Shown here: piece by piece, positions 7,210-15,251 of the stretch
How positions within the stretch are numbered: position 1 is the stretch's first letter
How the letters are laid out: each line of letters starts with the position of its first letter
Origin: UBA1738 sp045655325
GTDB taxonomy: Bacteria; Bacillota; Clostridia; UBA1381
DNA: 32,916 nucleotides
Direction of reading: 5' to 3'
Assembly: GCA_045655325.1 (NCBI GenBank)
Contig: JAZOOY010000012.1
Location: 1 to 32,916, forward strand
Notes under the pieces: model-generated
What the model was told of the DNA's origin: nothing
Seen by the model: the letters and a program-made list of their open reading frames with translations, nothing else
Database searches by the model: none
Position numbers and translations under genes: made by a program

Positions 7210-9243
7210 TTATTCAGTTACAATTTTCTTCATATCAAAGATTTTAAGGCTTGGAACCTCGTAGGTAAGATATCCGTCTTCATAAGTGAATGGAATTTCC
7301 TTTTCCTCCGGTAATTGCAATAGTTTTGCAGGCTTTTTGTCAGTTTTGATGCTTACTGTAAACGGCTCTACAAATCTTGCAAAGTCACGGTCATTTAACA
7401 GTACTGATGATACTGTGTAGTCATTGCCGTCTTTAAATGCAACAACTTCAACGTCAATCGGTGCAGTTGTTTTAACGGTAGCTTCATAGCCCAAAAGCTG
7501 GGTCAGAAGCTTTGTATAAATTCTGCGGTACTGTTCTGCAACTTTAAGGTCTTCAATAGGTAAACCCATCCACAAAACTTTACCCTTGCCGTAGTTTGCA
7601 AGTAGCAGGGCAGGGATGTCGGTATTATGTCCCGGTGGGTTTGAGTGGATTGATGCAAACTTCTCGGTTTCGCGGATGGTGTGCGGAAGATTTAGTGTTG
7701 CAATAACGTCTTCTTTGCGGAAGCCTTTTAGCACCGGTGCGGTGCATTCATAAGGCATTGGTGAAAATTCATTAAACCACTCAAATGTGTCGCCACACTT
7801 TTCGTTAGGTGAGATATAAACAACGCTTTCATAAGTAAATCTTTCAACTTCTGCGCCAAAAAATTCTTTCAAAAGACCGTGGCAATCTCCGCCTGAAATA
7901 TATAGCTTACCACCGTTCTTGACGTAGCTGATTATGCGGTCATAATCGTACTTATCTTCTTCTGTAAGGCAAGATGCTGACAGAATTTTGTACTGTGAAA
8001 TATCGTGCCAACCGCCTGTAACACCGCAGGAAATATTGTGTGCAATAAGGTTTTCGGTGGCGTTTTCAGAGCAGGTCTGGGTGTTGTAACCAAAACCGTG
8101 GGCGTTGAATTTACTTCGCAGTGAGTAGTAAACTCCAACGTCTTCAATCATATCCCCTGTGAAGTACTTTTCGTACGGAATTTGTTCTGCTAAAATCTTG
8201 CCCATACGGTCAAAAACGCGGCTATCCATTGTTCCGTCAACGTTGATGGCGTCAATAGACATTGTAGCGCCGTGGTGTGCCGCAGTCGTGAAAACTGCAC
8301 TTCTGATTCTGTCATCAGATTTTATTGAAGTGTGAGTTGAAAGGTTCGGGTCACAACGTGAGAACATATATTCAAAGGGTTGATTGTTTGTGATGTTCCT
8401 ATAGAACTTGCAAACGAATGAGTGGCTGTACATATTGCCGTAAAGATCACCGCCTACAAAGTCGCAAGCAGCATTTACACCCTCTGCATTACCTTTATTT
8501 CTGTTGATAACGGCAGTAGCAAAGTTGTGATATACATTAATACCGGGTTTTGCCGCTTTTGATTCGTCGGTTATGAACTGTGCAAATTCGCCCATCCATT
8601 CACGTCTTTTTTCTTCAAATAGCTTCCAGACAGGGTTTTGATAATCCTCTTTCATTGGGATTTCGTGGCCTGTTTCTTTTTTGAAACGCTCCTTACATTT
8701 GTCGCAGTAGCAAGGATGTACCCAGAAAAGCATATCGTAGAAAAGGCAGTCAAGATCTGCGTATTCTACCATTTCCTGAATCTGCTTTTTTGTAAATTCA
8801 CGGTAATCCATATTGTTAGGACAGCAGATTCCATAACGGAAAATTGGGTTTGATGCAAAAACACCGTGCTCTGCAGAAACGTCACCGAACATTGATGTTC
8901 CGCGGGTTGTAAGCATGCGCCAGTCAGGGTGATTATCGTGTGCCCAGTTGTTGTATGTAACACTGTAATATGCCACAACGGAAATTCCGCCTTCGTGACA
9001 CAAATCTATAAAACGCTTCATAGCATTTTCGTTGCCAATAAATGCGTTATGCATTTTTCCGGATTTTGTAGGGTAATGGCATAGACCTGTGTGTGACTGC
9101 AACGGAATCATTACGCTCTGCACATTTTCACGCTTTAGGTTTTCGTAGTAGTCCTCAGGTGAAAATTTGGACATGTATTCAGGATCCCAGTCATCAATGT
9201 GCATATCACATAGATGTCGTCTAAAACTTTTTTCGTACCACAT
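7210..9243 (-). CDS. GHL6-type glycosyl hydrolase with beta-galactosidase-like trimerisation domain
   Basis: This 677-residue protein has no signal peptide. Its N-terminal half (about 10-350) reads as hypothetical glycosyl hydrolase 6: FSPEDYYENLKRENVQSV, HTGLCHYPTKSG, a strand GGISVVAYYSVTYNNWA, PDWRML, and LDCLFYDMLFW with Asp170 at a strand end. A cysteine cluster at 178-183 (CYCDKC) is common in the family. The middle (about 355-600) contains a glutamine-amidotransferase-like fold (IISYVKNGGKLYISGG) like the trimerisation domain of GH42 beta-galactosidases, and a small beta domain ends the chain. Its start follows AAAGGAGA at good spacing. The likely role is intracellular cleavage of a sugar side chain from an imported oligosaccharide; specificity cannot be named. 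Confidence 0.8.
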   Translation of the reverse strand: MWYEKSFRRHLCDMHIDDWDPEYMSKFSPEDYYENLKRENVQSVMIPLQSHTGLCHYPTKSGKMHNAFIGNENAMKRFIDLCHEGGISVVAYYSVTYNNWAHDNHPDWRMLTTRGTSMFGDVSAEHGVFASNPIFRYGICCPNNMDYREFTKKQIQEMVEYADLDCLFYDMLFWVHPCYCDKCKERFKKETGHEIPMKEDYQNPVWKLFEEKRREWMGEFAQFITDESKAAKPGINVYHNFATAVINRNKGNAEGVNAACDFVGGDLYGNMYSHSFVCKFYRNITNNQPFEYMFSRCDPNLSTHTSIKSDDRIRSAVFTTAAHHGATMSIDAINVDGTMDSRVFDRMGKILAEQIPYEKYFTGDMIEDVGVYYSLRSKFNAHGFGYNTQTCSENATENLIAHNISCGVTGGWHDISQYKILSASCLTEEDKYDYDRIISYVKNGGKLYISGGDCHGLLKEFFGAEVERFTYESVVYISPNEKCGDTFEWFNEFSPMPYECTAPVLKGFRKEDVIATLNLPHTIRETEKFASIHSNPPGHNTDIPALLLANYGKGKVLWMGLPIEDLKVAEQYRRIYTKLLTQLLGYEATVKTTAPIDVEVVAFKDGNDYTVSSVLLNDRDFARFVEPFTVSIKTDKKPAKLLQLPEEKEIPFTYEDGYLTYEVPSLKIFDMKKIVTE

Positions 9244-9283
9244 AGAAATATCTCCTTTGCATTTCTTGGTTTTTGTTGGCTTT

Positions 9284-9312
9284 ATTTTATCATATTATAA
9301 TAGTGATATCAA
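9284..9312 (-). promoter_or_regulatory. Promoter of the GHL6 gene
   Basis: Reading leftwards, TTGATA (9312-9307) and TAAAAT (9289-9284) are separated by 17 bp. The leader to the start at 9243 is about 35 nt. Confidence 0.6.
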
Positions 9313-9379
9313 GTAAAAAAAGTGGATTTTAATAGCATTTTTAGTGAAATATGCAAAAGAAACAAACCCTTTCCGGTGA

Positions 9380-9408
9380 TTGACTTTTTTCGCATTTAAT
9401 AGTATATT
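9380..9408 (+). promoter_or_regulatory. Promoter of the secreted lysozyme-like gene
   Basis: TTGACT (9380-9385), a 17-bp spacer and TATATT (9403-9408). A second -10-like TATAGT lies a few bases later. The leader before ATG 9439 is short and contains GGAGA as binding site. Confidence 0.6.
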
Positions 9409-9438
9409 TATGGTATAGTATATCTATGGAGAATTTAT

Positions 9439-10596
9439 ATGATGAAAAGATTGATTACTTTTTTTATTCTGGGGATTTTACTTGTAGCCAATGTGAGTGA
9501 AATAGGTTATGCTAAAGAGGCAGATAACGTTATTTCTGTGCATAAGGAATACATAGTAGAGCTTGTGGATGGTGCAATTGAGCTTAAGAGGGTAGAAAAT
9601 TTTGATAAAATATGTATAGAAACTTTTAGGCTGGAAAATACCATTTCTTTGATGTCAATTGATGATTTAACCCAAAGCAGGGAAGAGATTATTGTAAGTG
9701 CTGCCCAGATAATTATCCAGAACGAAGGGTCATATAGCTCAGTTAATAAAAATGACAATAACCACGGTATGAGTATAGGCAAATTCCAATGGAACGCATA
9801 TTGGGGCAGGGCTTTGCCGCTACTGCAAGCCATTGTTAAAGCAAATCCTGAAAATGCTGAAGAAATTTTGGGAGCGGATTTGTATGATGAGATTGCCAAT
9901 AATTCGGCGGACTTTTGGAATCACAAAAACAGAACGGCTACTGACGATGAGGCAGAGAGAATATCAGAACTTTTGGCTACTGAAGAGGGCATGGCAGCGC
10001 AGGATGCCTTGATTGCGGTGGATGCGGCATCATACGTTGATGCAGGAATAGGTTTGGGAATGATTTCCGGACCGGCGTTGGTTTATTATGCGGACCTGCG
10101 AAATCAAATGGGAAACACTTCAAGCACAATCGCTATGAATGCGGCGGATAAAGTGGGTTCATATGAAAAAATAACTTTATATAAACTGCATCAAGCGGCA
10201 CTTAGTTACAGCTCATTGTATCATACGAGAAGAAACAAAACATATAATTTTGCACTATCGCTGGGATGGAACGAGAGCCTAAATACGGAAATAAGCGTTG
10301 ATGATTACGATGATGATTCAAATTGGTACTTTGACGTTTTGATTGAAAACTATAGTGAGGATGCTACAGTATTCGCAGGAGTCTATGATAGCGACGGAAA
10401 AATGCTGGCATCAACTTTGGAAGAACTGAACAAGGAAGGTGCCACAACACTTATAATATCAAAGGAAGACAAAGATAATGTGACGTTGTTTGGTCTGTCA
10501 GATGAAAATAATAAAAGCACAGGATACGTCAAGATATTTGTTTGGGATAAGGATTTGAAACCTATTGCATTTTCTCAAGAACTGGACTTAGAATAA
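9439..10596 (+). CDS. Secreted lysozyme-like (putative peptidoglycan hydrolase) protein
   Basis: This 385-residue protein has a signal peptide with a lysine start, a hydrophobic core and a probable cut after Gly-Tyr-Ala at residue 25. Residues about 85-275 resemble clostridial lysozyme-fold or muramidase-like domains: QIIIQNEGSYSSVNKND with a candidate catalytic Glu96, then HGMSIGKFQWNAYWGRALPLL and ILGADLYDEI. The C-terminal part (about 285-385) looks like a small beta-sandwich (DSNWYFDVLIENYSEDATVFAGVYDSDGK) common in clostridial surface proteins. It has its own promoter and terminator and is not part of the phage operon. Enzyme class is inferred from motif similarity. Confidence 0.6.
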   Translation: MMKRLITFFILGILLVANVSEIGYAKEADNVISVHKEYIVELVDGAIELKRVENFDKICIETFRLENTISLMSIDDLTQSREEIIVSAAQIIIQNEGSYSSVNKNDNNHGMSIGKFQWNAYWGRALPLLQAIVKANPENAEEILGADLYDEIANNSADFWNHKNRTATDDEAERISELLATEEGMAAQDALIAVDAASYVDAGIGLGMISGPALVYYADLRNQMGNTSSTIAMNAADKVGSYEKITLYKLHQAALSYSSLYHTRRNKTYNFALSLGWNESLNTEISVDDYDDDSNWYFDVLIENYSEDATVFAGVYDSDGKMLASTLEELNKEGATTLIISKEDKDNVTLFGLSDENNKSTGYVKIFVWDKDLKPIAFSQELDLE

Positions 10597-10597
10597 T

Positions 10598-10631
10598 AAA
10601 AAAGCGACATTGATTTCAATGTCGCTTTTTT
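10598..10631. terminator. Bidirectional terminator between the lysozyme-like gene and lysS
   Basis: GCGACATTG (10604-10612) pairs with CAATGTCGC (10617-10625) around ATTT, flanked by A and T runs on the two sides. It serves both convergent genes. Confidence 0.9.
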
Positions 10632-10634
10632 GTT

Positions 10635-12164
10635 TTATTTATCAAGTGGCTTCATTGTTGGGAACAACAATACGTCACGGATTGCCTGTGAGTCAGTTAG
10701 TAGCATACACATACGGTCAATACCGAAGCCGATACCGCCTGTTGGTGGCATACCGATTTCAAGTGCGTTCATGAAATCTTCGTCAGTTGTGTTGGCTTCT
10801 TCGTCACCCATTGCCAACTGCTCTTCCTGTGCACGGAAACGCTCTCTCTGGTCAATTGGGTCGTTAAGTTCTGAATATGCGTTAGCCATTTCCCAACCGT
10901 TCATAAAGAACTCGAAACGTTCAACGTATTCTGGGTTTTCAGGCTTTTTCTTTGTAAGTGGTGAAATTTCGATAGGGTGGTCCATAACGAATGTTGGCTG
11001 AACCAAGTGGTCTTCAACGTATTCTTCAAAGAATAGGTTCAAGATATCGCCCTTCTTATGACGTTCTTCGTATTCCACATGCTTTTCTTTAGCGATAGCT
11101 CTTGCATCTTCTAAAGTCTTGATTTCGTTCCAGTCAACGCCGGCATACTTCTTAACAGCGTCAACCATTGTGATTCTTTCAAATGGCTTACCAAGATCCA
11201 TTTCAATTCCGTTATAAACAATCTTTGTTGTGCCAAGAACTTCCTGGGCAACGTGTCTATAAAGGTTTTCTGTTAAGTCCATCATGCCGTGGTAGTCAGT
11301 ATATGCCTGATAAAGCTCCATTAGAGTAAATTCAGGGTTATGACGTGTGTCAAGGCCTTCGTTTCTGAAAACTCTGCCGATTTCGTAAACACGTTCCATA
11401 CCACCAACGATAAGACGCTTTAGGTAAAGCTCAAGTGAGATACGAAGCTTAAAGTCTTCGTCCAAAGCATTGAAGTGAGTTTCAAAAGGACGAGCCGCAG
11501 CACCGCCGGCATTTGAAACAAGCATTGGTGTTTCAACTTCTAAAAATCCCTGACCTGCAAGGTATGAACGGATTGTTGATATAATCTTTGAACGCTTAAC
11601 AAATGTATCCTTAACTTCTGCGTTCATGATAAGGTCAGTATAACGCTGACGGTAACGAAGGTCAGTGTTTGTCATACCGTGGAATTTTTCAGGTAACGGC
11701 TGAAGTGACTTTGAAAGTAGAGTGATATTATCTACCCTTACTGAAATTTCGCCTGTTTGTGTTGTAAATACTTCACCTGTTGCACCGATGATATCGCCGA
11801 TGTCAAGCTTTTTGAATCTTGCGTATTCTTCTTCACCCAAGATGTCATTTTTAACAAATAGCTGGATGTATCCGTCATTGTCCTGAATGTGAACAAAGCC
11901 GACTTTACCCATACCTCTTTTTGACATAATTCTTCCGGCAACTGTAACAACCTGACCATCTAGTGGAGAAATTTTTGCTACAACCTGCTTTTCTTCGCCA
12001 CGGGCAACAACTGTTCTTTCTTCTTCGGTATAGCCTTCTGAAATGTCCTTTGATGAGTGAGTTCTATCAAATTTTGTAATCTGGAACGGGTCCATACCCG
12101 CATCCTGAAGTTCTTTTAATTTATCTCTTCTGACTTGCAGAAGCTGTGATAATTCCTGATCCAT
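10635..12164 (-). CDS. lysS: Lysyl-tRNA synthetase, class II
   Basis: This 509-residue enzyme charges tRNA-Lys with lysine using ATP. An N-terminal OB-fold anticodon-binding domain (about 70-170, with VTVAGRIMSKRGMGKVGFVHIQD) is followed by the class II catalytic core. Motif 2 is FRNEGLDTRHNPEFTLMELYQAY, and motif 3 is GGIGFGIDRMCMLLTD near the C terminus. Length is normal for bacterial LysS. The start follows GGAAAGGA. It has its own promoter at 12202-12230 and shares a terminator with the convergent gene. The 98-bp upstream gap is too short for a T-box leader. Confidence 0.97.
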   Translation of the reverse strand: MDQELSQLLQVRRDKLKELQDAGMDPFQITKFDRTHSSKDISEGYTEEERTVVARGEEKQVVAKISPLDGQVVTVAGRIMSKRGMGKVGFVHIQDNDGYIQLFVKNDILGEEEYARFKKLDIGDIIGATGEVFTTQTGEISVRVDNITLLSKSLQPLPEKFHGMTNTDLRYRQRYTDLIMNAEVKDTFVKRSKIISTIRSYLAGQGFLEVETPMLVSNAGGAAARPFETHFNALDEDFKLRISLELYLKRLIVGGMERVYEIGRVFRNEGLDTRHNPEFTLMELYQAYTDYHGMMDLTENLYRHVAQEVLGTTKIVYNGIEMDLGKPFERITMVDAVKKYAGVDWNEIKTLEDARAIAKEKHVEYEERHKKGDILNLFFEEYVEDHLVQPTFVMDHPIEISPLTKKKPENPEYVERFEFFMNGWEMANAYSELNDPIDQRERFRAQEEQLAMGDEEANTTDEDFMNALEIGMPPTGGIGFGIDRMCMLLTDSQAIRDVLLFPTMKPLDK

Positions 12165-12201
12165 ATTAAAAAATCCTTTCCTAATTATTATAATCCATAT
12201 A

Positions 12202-12230
12202 ATTATACACTAACTTTGGCTTTTTTACAA
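12202..12230 (-). promoter_or_regulatory. Promoter of lysS
   Basis: Reading leftwards, TTGTAA (12230-12225), a 17-bp spacer and a consensus TATAAT (12207-12202). The leader to the ATG at 12164 is about 30 nt. No clear terminator of the upstream dehydratase gene is seen, so readthrough into lysS is possible. Confidence 0.65.
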
Positions 12231-12262
12231 GCATTTACCATAAAAAAGTGGAAATTTTTAGC

Positions 12263-13693
12263 CTAATACAGCCTTGCAAGACCACCTTCACCGGTTTCGC
12301 GGTAGTTTTTGTGCATATCTCTGCCGGTTTCGTACATGGTTTTTACCACCAAATCAAAGGAGATTTTTCGGCTTCCGCTTAAAAATCGTGACAGGGAAGA
12401 TGCGTTTATGGCACGCATGGCCGCAACGGCATTTCTTTCAATGCAAGGGATCTGAACCAAAGATTTTACCGGGTCGCAGGTCAATCCCAAGTGGTGTTCC
12501 ATAGCGATTTCTGCGGCGTATTCTATCTGTTCAAGGCTCAACTTTGAAAGTTCGCAAAGAGCTGCTGCCGCCATTGAACAGGCACTTCCGATTTCTGCCT
12601 GACAGCCGCATTCTGCACCGGAAATTGAGGCGTTGGTTTTTATAATATTTCCCACAAGCCCTGCAACGGCTAGGGCTTTTATAATGTCTTCGTCAGAATA
12701 TCCACGTTGTTCTTTCTGGTAATAAAGAACGGCAGGAACAACCCCGGCAGAACCGCAAGTTGGCGCAGTTGCCACGGTTTCCGATGATGCGTTCTGCTCT
12801 GAAACCGCAAAAGCATAGGCACAAACAAGTCGGTTTTCACGAGTTTCGGCGGTTTCGTTTACTGATGGGCGGTTATATAAGAAGTATGCTTTTTTCTGCA
12901 CATCAAGACCGCCTGGCAGTGTACCTGTTGATTTAAGTCCGTCCTCAATGCTTTCTTTCATACACTCCCAGACTTCTTTTAAGTATTCGAAAATTTCCTT
13001 ACCCTCACACATTTCAACGTACTGCCAAAGACGTAGTTTATTTCGTCTGCAAAAGGCTGCAATTTCGGTAAATGTGGTGAGAGAGTAGTATGATTTTGGT
13101 TTCTCGCGGTGACCATCCACCACAAACTTTCCGCCACCAACACTTAAAATACGCTGAAAATCAATTTCCTTGCCGTTTTTATATGCGAAGCAATCCATGG
13201 TGTTTGGGTGCGGAATATTTTTTGTGTCCCTATCAAACACGAGTTCGAATTTGTGTCCCTTAAATGTACGGTTCAGTACATAGTCGCATCTGTGACCTTT
13301 ACCCATTTTGGCAAGTGAGCCGTATAGAATAACCTTAAAGCTATCCGCAGTCGGATTTTTCTCACGAAACAATACGGCAGCACGCTCCGGTGCCATTGAG
13401 TGAGAACTTGACGGGCCACGACCCATACGGTAAAGCTCACGAAGTGACTCCATTCCTGATTTGTTCAGCCAGTGTCTTTCCGGCTCCAACACACCACTCA
13501 TAAGAGTATCAAGGGAAATTTTGAAAATCTCCGCAAGTTTTAAGCAGATATCCGTTGACGGATAGGAAAGGGACTTTTCCCATTTGGATACGGCACGGTT
13601 AGAAACGCCCACCATATCCCCAAGCTCTTTTTGGGAAAGTTTTAGCCGTCTTCGGTTTTCATATATCATTTGTGAAATAATGTTTTCAGACAT
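12263..13693 (-). CDS. XRE-HTH / L-serine dehydratase (iron-sulfur) fusion protein
   Basis: This 476-residue protein joins two parts. Residues about 5-65 form an XRE-type helix-turn-helix (RRRLKLSQKELGDMVGVSNRAVSKWE). Residues about 80-476 form a single-chain L-serine ammonia-lyase with the beta part first (ESLRELYRMGRGPSSSHSMAPERA) and the alpha part after (TVATAPTCGSAGVVPAVL). Cys364, Cys406 and Cys417 are spaced 42 and 11 residues apart, as I recall for the [4Fe-4S] ligands of type 2 enzymes such as SdaA. There is no C-terminal cysteine tail. The reaction gives pyruvate and ammonia. The start at 13693 follows GGTGG and lies 13 bp after the repressor stop, so both are probably on one mRNA. 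DNA binding, and control by serine or by cluster state, are inferences. Confidence 0.85.
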   Translation of the reverse strand: MSENIISQMIYENRRRLKLSQKELGDMVGVSNRAVSKWEKSLSYPSTDICLKLAEIFKISLDTLMSGVLEPERHWLNKSGMESLRELYRMGRGPSSSHSMAPERAAVLFREKNPTADSFKVILYGSLAKMGKGHRCDYVLNRTFKGHKFELVFDRDTKNIPHPNTMDCFAYKNGKEIDFQRILSVGGGKFVVDGHREKPKSYYSLTTFTEIAAFCRRNKLRLWQYVEMCEGKEIFEYLKEVWECMKESIEDGLKSTGTLPGGLDVQKKAYFLYNRPSVNETAETRENRLVCAYAFAVSEQNASSETVATAPTCGSAGVVPAVLYYQKEQRGYSDEDIIKALAVAGLVGNIIKTNASISGAECGCQAEIGSACSMAAAALCELSKLSLEQIEYAAEIAMEHHLGLTCDPVKSLVQIPCIERNAVAAMRAINASSLSRFLSGSRKISFDLVVKTMYETGRDMHKNYRETGEGGLARLY

Positions 13694-13706
13694 AGTTCCA
13701 CCATCC

Positions 13707-14351
13707 TTAAATAACGGTACTTGTGAATGCCACAGCCTTGCCAAGAACACGGATGTGGGCAAGATCTTCGTTCATATAAACCATTGGGCGATATGCCGGA
13801 TTTTCCGCTTGTAAAACCACCTGATTAAGTTCCGGATAATAGAAAAATCTTTTAAGAGTAACTTCGTTGTCATTAACAATTACTACCGCAATTTCGCCGT
13901 TTTCCACCATATCCTGCTGACGGACAAAAACAATGTCGCCGTCCATAATACGTGCATTTATCATACTGTCGCCCTGGGCTGTTACGCAAAAATCCGCATC
14001 AATATTGGCACCGCTATCTGCAAAGACTTCGTATTCTTCTTCGCACATAATTGGCTCGCCACAAGCAATTTTGCCGAGCATAGGAATACGTCTGCGACCG
14101 ATAGAGCGCAATCCAAAACGTGAGAAATCGTCTTCAGACAGGGAAGAACCCTCTGACCTGAATCCCACAAGATAATCAATGGTAACACCAAAATAAGATG
14201 CGATGTCTTTTAAAATTGTATTGGTGTTAGGCATTCTTTTGCCTTGCTCATACATACCGATAGTGCTTTTTGATACACCGATTACATCTGCCAGTTGTTC
14301 CTGCGACAGATGTGAGTCTTCACGTAGTTTTTTTAAGTTTGCTCCGAACAT
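13707..14351 (-). CDS. XRE/S24 LexA-like phage repressor
   Basis: This 214-residue protein has an N-terminal XRE DNA-binding domain (about 5-60, LSQEQLADVIGVSKSTIGMYEQGKRMP) and a C-terminal S24 self-cleavage domain (about 85-214). The scissile pair is probably Cys97-Gly98 in LGKIACGEP, with Ser129 in AQGDSMINARI and Lys167 in VTLKRFF as the catalytic dyad. Such repressors are cleaved with RecA help during DNA damage. It diverges from the phage cluster, and its own promoter carries the same operator as the phage promoter, so autoregulation is very likely. It is not the host LexA: the operators differ from clostridial SOS boxes. The start has AAAGGAGG at good spacing. Confidence 0.9.
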   Translation of the reverse strand: MFGANLKKLREDSHLSQEQLADVIGVSKSTIGMYEQGKRMPNTNTILKDIASYFGVTIDYLVGFRSEGSSLSEDDFSRFGLRSIGRRRIPMLGKIACGEPIMCEEEYEVFADSGANIDADFCVTAQGDSMINARIMDGDIVFVRQQDMVENGEIAVVIVNDNEVTLKRFFYYPELNQVVLQAENPAYRPMVYMNEDLAHIRVLGKAVAFTSTVI

Positions 14352-14381
14352 ATAAAAGCCTCCTTTTATGACTTTATCGAC

Positions 14382-14410
14382 ATTTTACTACACGTTTCGT
14401 GGTTTGTCAA
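14382..14410 (-). promoter_or_regulatory. Repressor promoter with embedded operator
   Basis: Reading leftwards, TTGACA (14410-14405), a 17-bp spacer and TAAAAT (14387-14382). The spacer contains operator O1. The leader to ATG 14351 is about 25-30 nt. Confidence 0.8.
14391..14402 (-). promoter_or_regulatory. Operator O1
   Basis: Minus-strand CCACGAAACGTG, preceded by AA. It fits the shared form AACCAC, four A/T-rich bases, CGTG, and lies within the spacer of the repressor promoter. Confidence 0.75.
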
Positions 14411-14478
14411 CAAAAACACAGAATGTGGAAAAAACTTTGTGAAAACCTAACAAATTACAAAAAATGGAAAAATTTTTC

Positions 14479-14507
14479 TTGACAAAACCACATAACGTGG
14501 TTATAAT
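14479..14507 (+). promoter_or_regulatory. Phage early promoter with embedded operator
   Basis: A perfect TTGACA (14479-14484), 17-bp spacer, TATAAT (14502-14507). Operator O2 fills most of the spacer. The predicted start is near 14514. It faces away from the repressor gene and drives the phage genes. Confidence 0.85.
14488..14500 (+). promoter_or_regulatory. Operator O2
   Basis: CCACATAACGTGG, an inverted repeat inside the phage promoter spacer. A bound repressor would block RNA polymerase. Confidence 0.8.
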
Positions 14508-14520
14508 AATACAAAAAGTA

Positions 14521-14532
14521 CACGATATGTGG
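14521..14532 (-). promoter_or_regulatory. Operator O3
   Basis: Minus-strand CCACATATCGTG preceded by AA, about +7 to +18 from the phage start. Its centre is about 32 bp (three helical turns) from O2, suitable for cooperative binding. Confidence 0.75.
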
Positions 14533-14600
14533 TTATTTGGAGGTGTATATATGACATAGTGTGGACTTTTAAAGGTTATTTTGTAAGAAAGGAGGATGCC

Positions 14601-14798
14601 ATGAATTTTTACGACGAAGTTTTGCGTGCAGAAAGAGAAAGAACAATGGGCTTTGGTGGGGATGAATTTGATGGAGATGAGTATGAGTGCCCCATTTGCG
14701 AAAGCCATGACTGGGACTTTTTGCTAAGAGATTGTCACGGAGATATTATCGGTTGTCAGGAGTGTGTCACCAAGGTATATCCCGGCGAAAACATTTAA
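14601..14798 (+). CDS. Small zinc-finger-like protein, first gene of the phage operon
   Basis: This 65-residue acidic protein contains CPIC (about 33-36) and CQEC (about 54-57), a probable zinc-binding pair of knuckles around the stretch DFLLRDCHGDIIG. AAAGGAGGAT lies close before ATG 14601, a better start than upstream in-frame codons. It is the first gene after the repressed promoter. I recognise the general type (small cysteine-paired proteins common in clostridial genomes and prophages) but not a function. Confidence 0.65.
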   Translation: MNFYDEVLRAERERTMGFGGDEFDGDEYECPICESHDWDFLLRDCHGDIIGCQECVTKVYPGENI

Positions 14799-14835
14799 CA
14801 GAATAAGAGATTTGACTTTACGAGGTGATTTGACA

Positions 14836-15234
14836 GTGAGAAGAGAAGAATTGATGAAGGTATATTATTTAGACAAAGAAATTGCCGAATGGAAGGAAGA
14901 AATCGAAAGGATAAGGGAGAGTGCACTACCGAAAGGAGTGCGGTTTGACGCTATATCAGGCGGTGGGAGATATACTGATATGGTGGCACAGGCTGCCGCA
15001 ATGATTGCGGATACCGAGAAAAAGATTAAGAAAAAGCTTTTGGAGCTGGAGCTTGCAAGGAACGAGATTATACGCTACATAATGGACATTGACGATTGCC
15101 AGACAAGGCTTATTTTTAAGCTTCGGTGCCTTGACCACATGACGTGGAACGAAGTTGCGGACAGGGTTGGAGGCATGAATTCAGAATATTCTGTTAAAAA
15201 GAGATTTTACAGGTACTTGGAAAAGTGCTGTTAA
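14836..15234 (+). CDS. ArpU/DUF1492-like late transcription regulator
   Basis: This 132-residue protein begins with a charged helical stretch (DKEIAEWKEEIERIRESALPKG) and ends in a sigma-70 region-4-like helix-turn-helix (CLDHMTWNEVADRVGGMNSEYSVKKRFYRYLEK). This matches ArpU/RinA-type regulators that activate packaging and structural genes in Gram-positive phages. I place the start at GTG 14836, which has GAGGTG 8 bases upstream; the frame also runs upstream to a GTG at 14764. It lies between the first small gene and the 15250-15318 region, the expected place for a late activator next to its target promoter. An operator-like site (15135-15147) lies inside the gene. Confidence 0.75.
   Translation: MRREELMKVYYLDKEIAEWKEEIERIRESALPKGVRFDAISGGGRYTDMVAQAAAMIADTEKKIKKKLLELELARNEIIRYIMDIDDCQTRLIFKLRCLDHMTWNEVADRVGGMNSEYSVKKRFYRYLEKCC
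15135..15147 (+). promoter_or_regulatory. Possible fourth operator inside the ArpU-like gene
   Basis: CCACATGACGTGG differs from O2 at one of 13 positions. It encodes part of the conserved HMTW stretch, so chance and protein constraint are real alternatives. Confidence 0.35.
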
Positions 15235-15251
15235 CACAAAATGAAGTTGTC

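Noticed and set aside
12165..12262. T-box leader for lysS
   Set aside because: The gap is only 98 bp, and a promoter with TATAAT sits inside it, leaving about 30 nt of leader.
13707..14351. Host LexA
   Set aside because: The S24 domain fits LexA, but the operators are CCAC...CGTG rather than GAAC...GTTC and the gene is divergent from phage genes, so it is a phage-type repressor.
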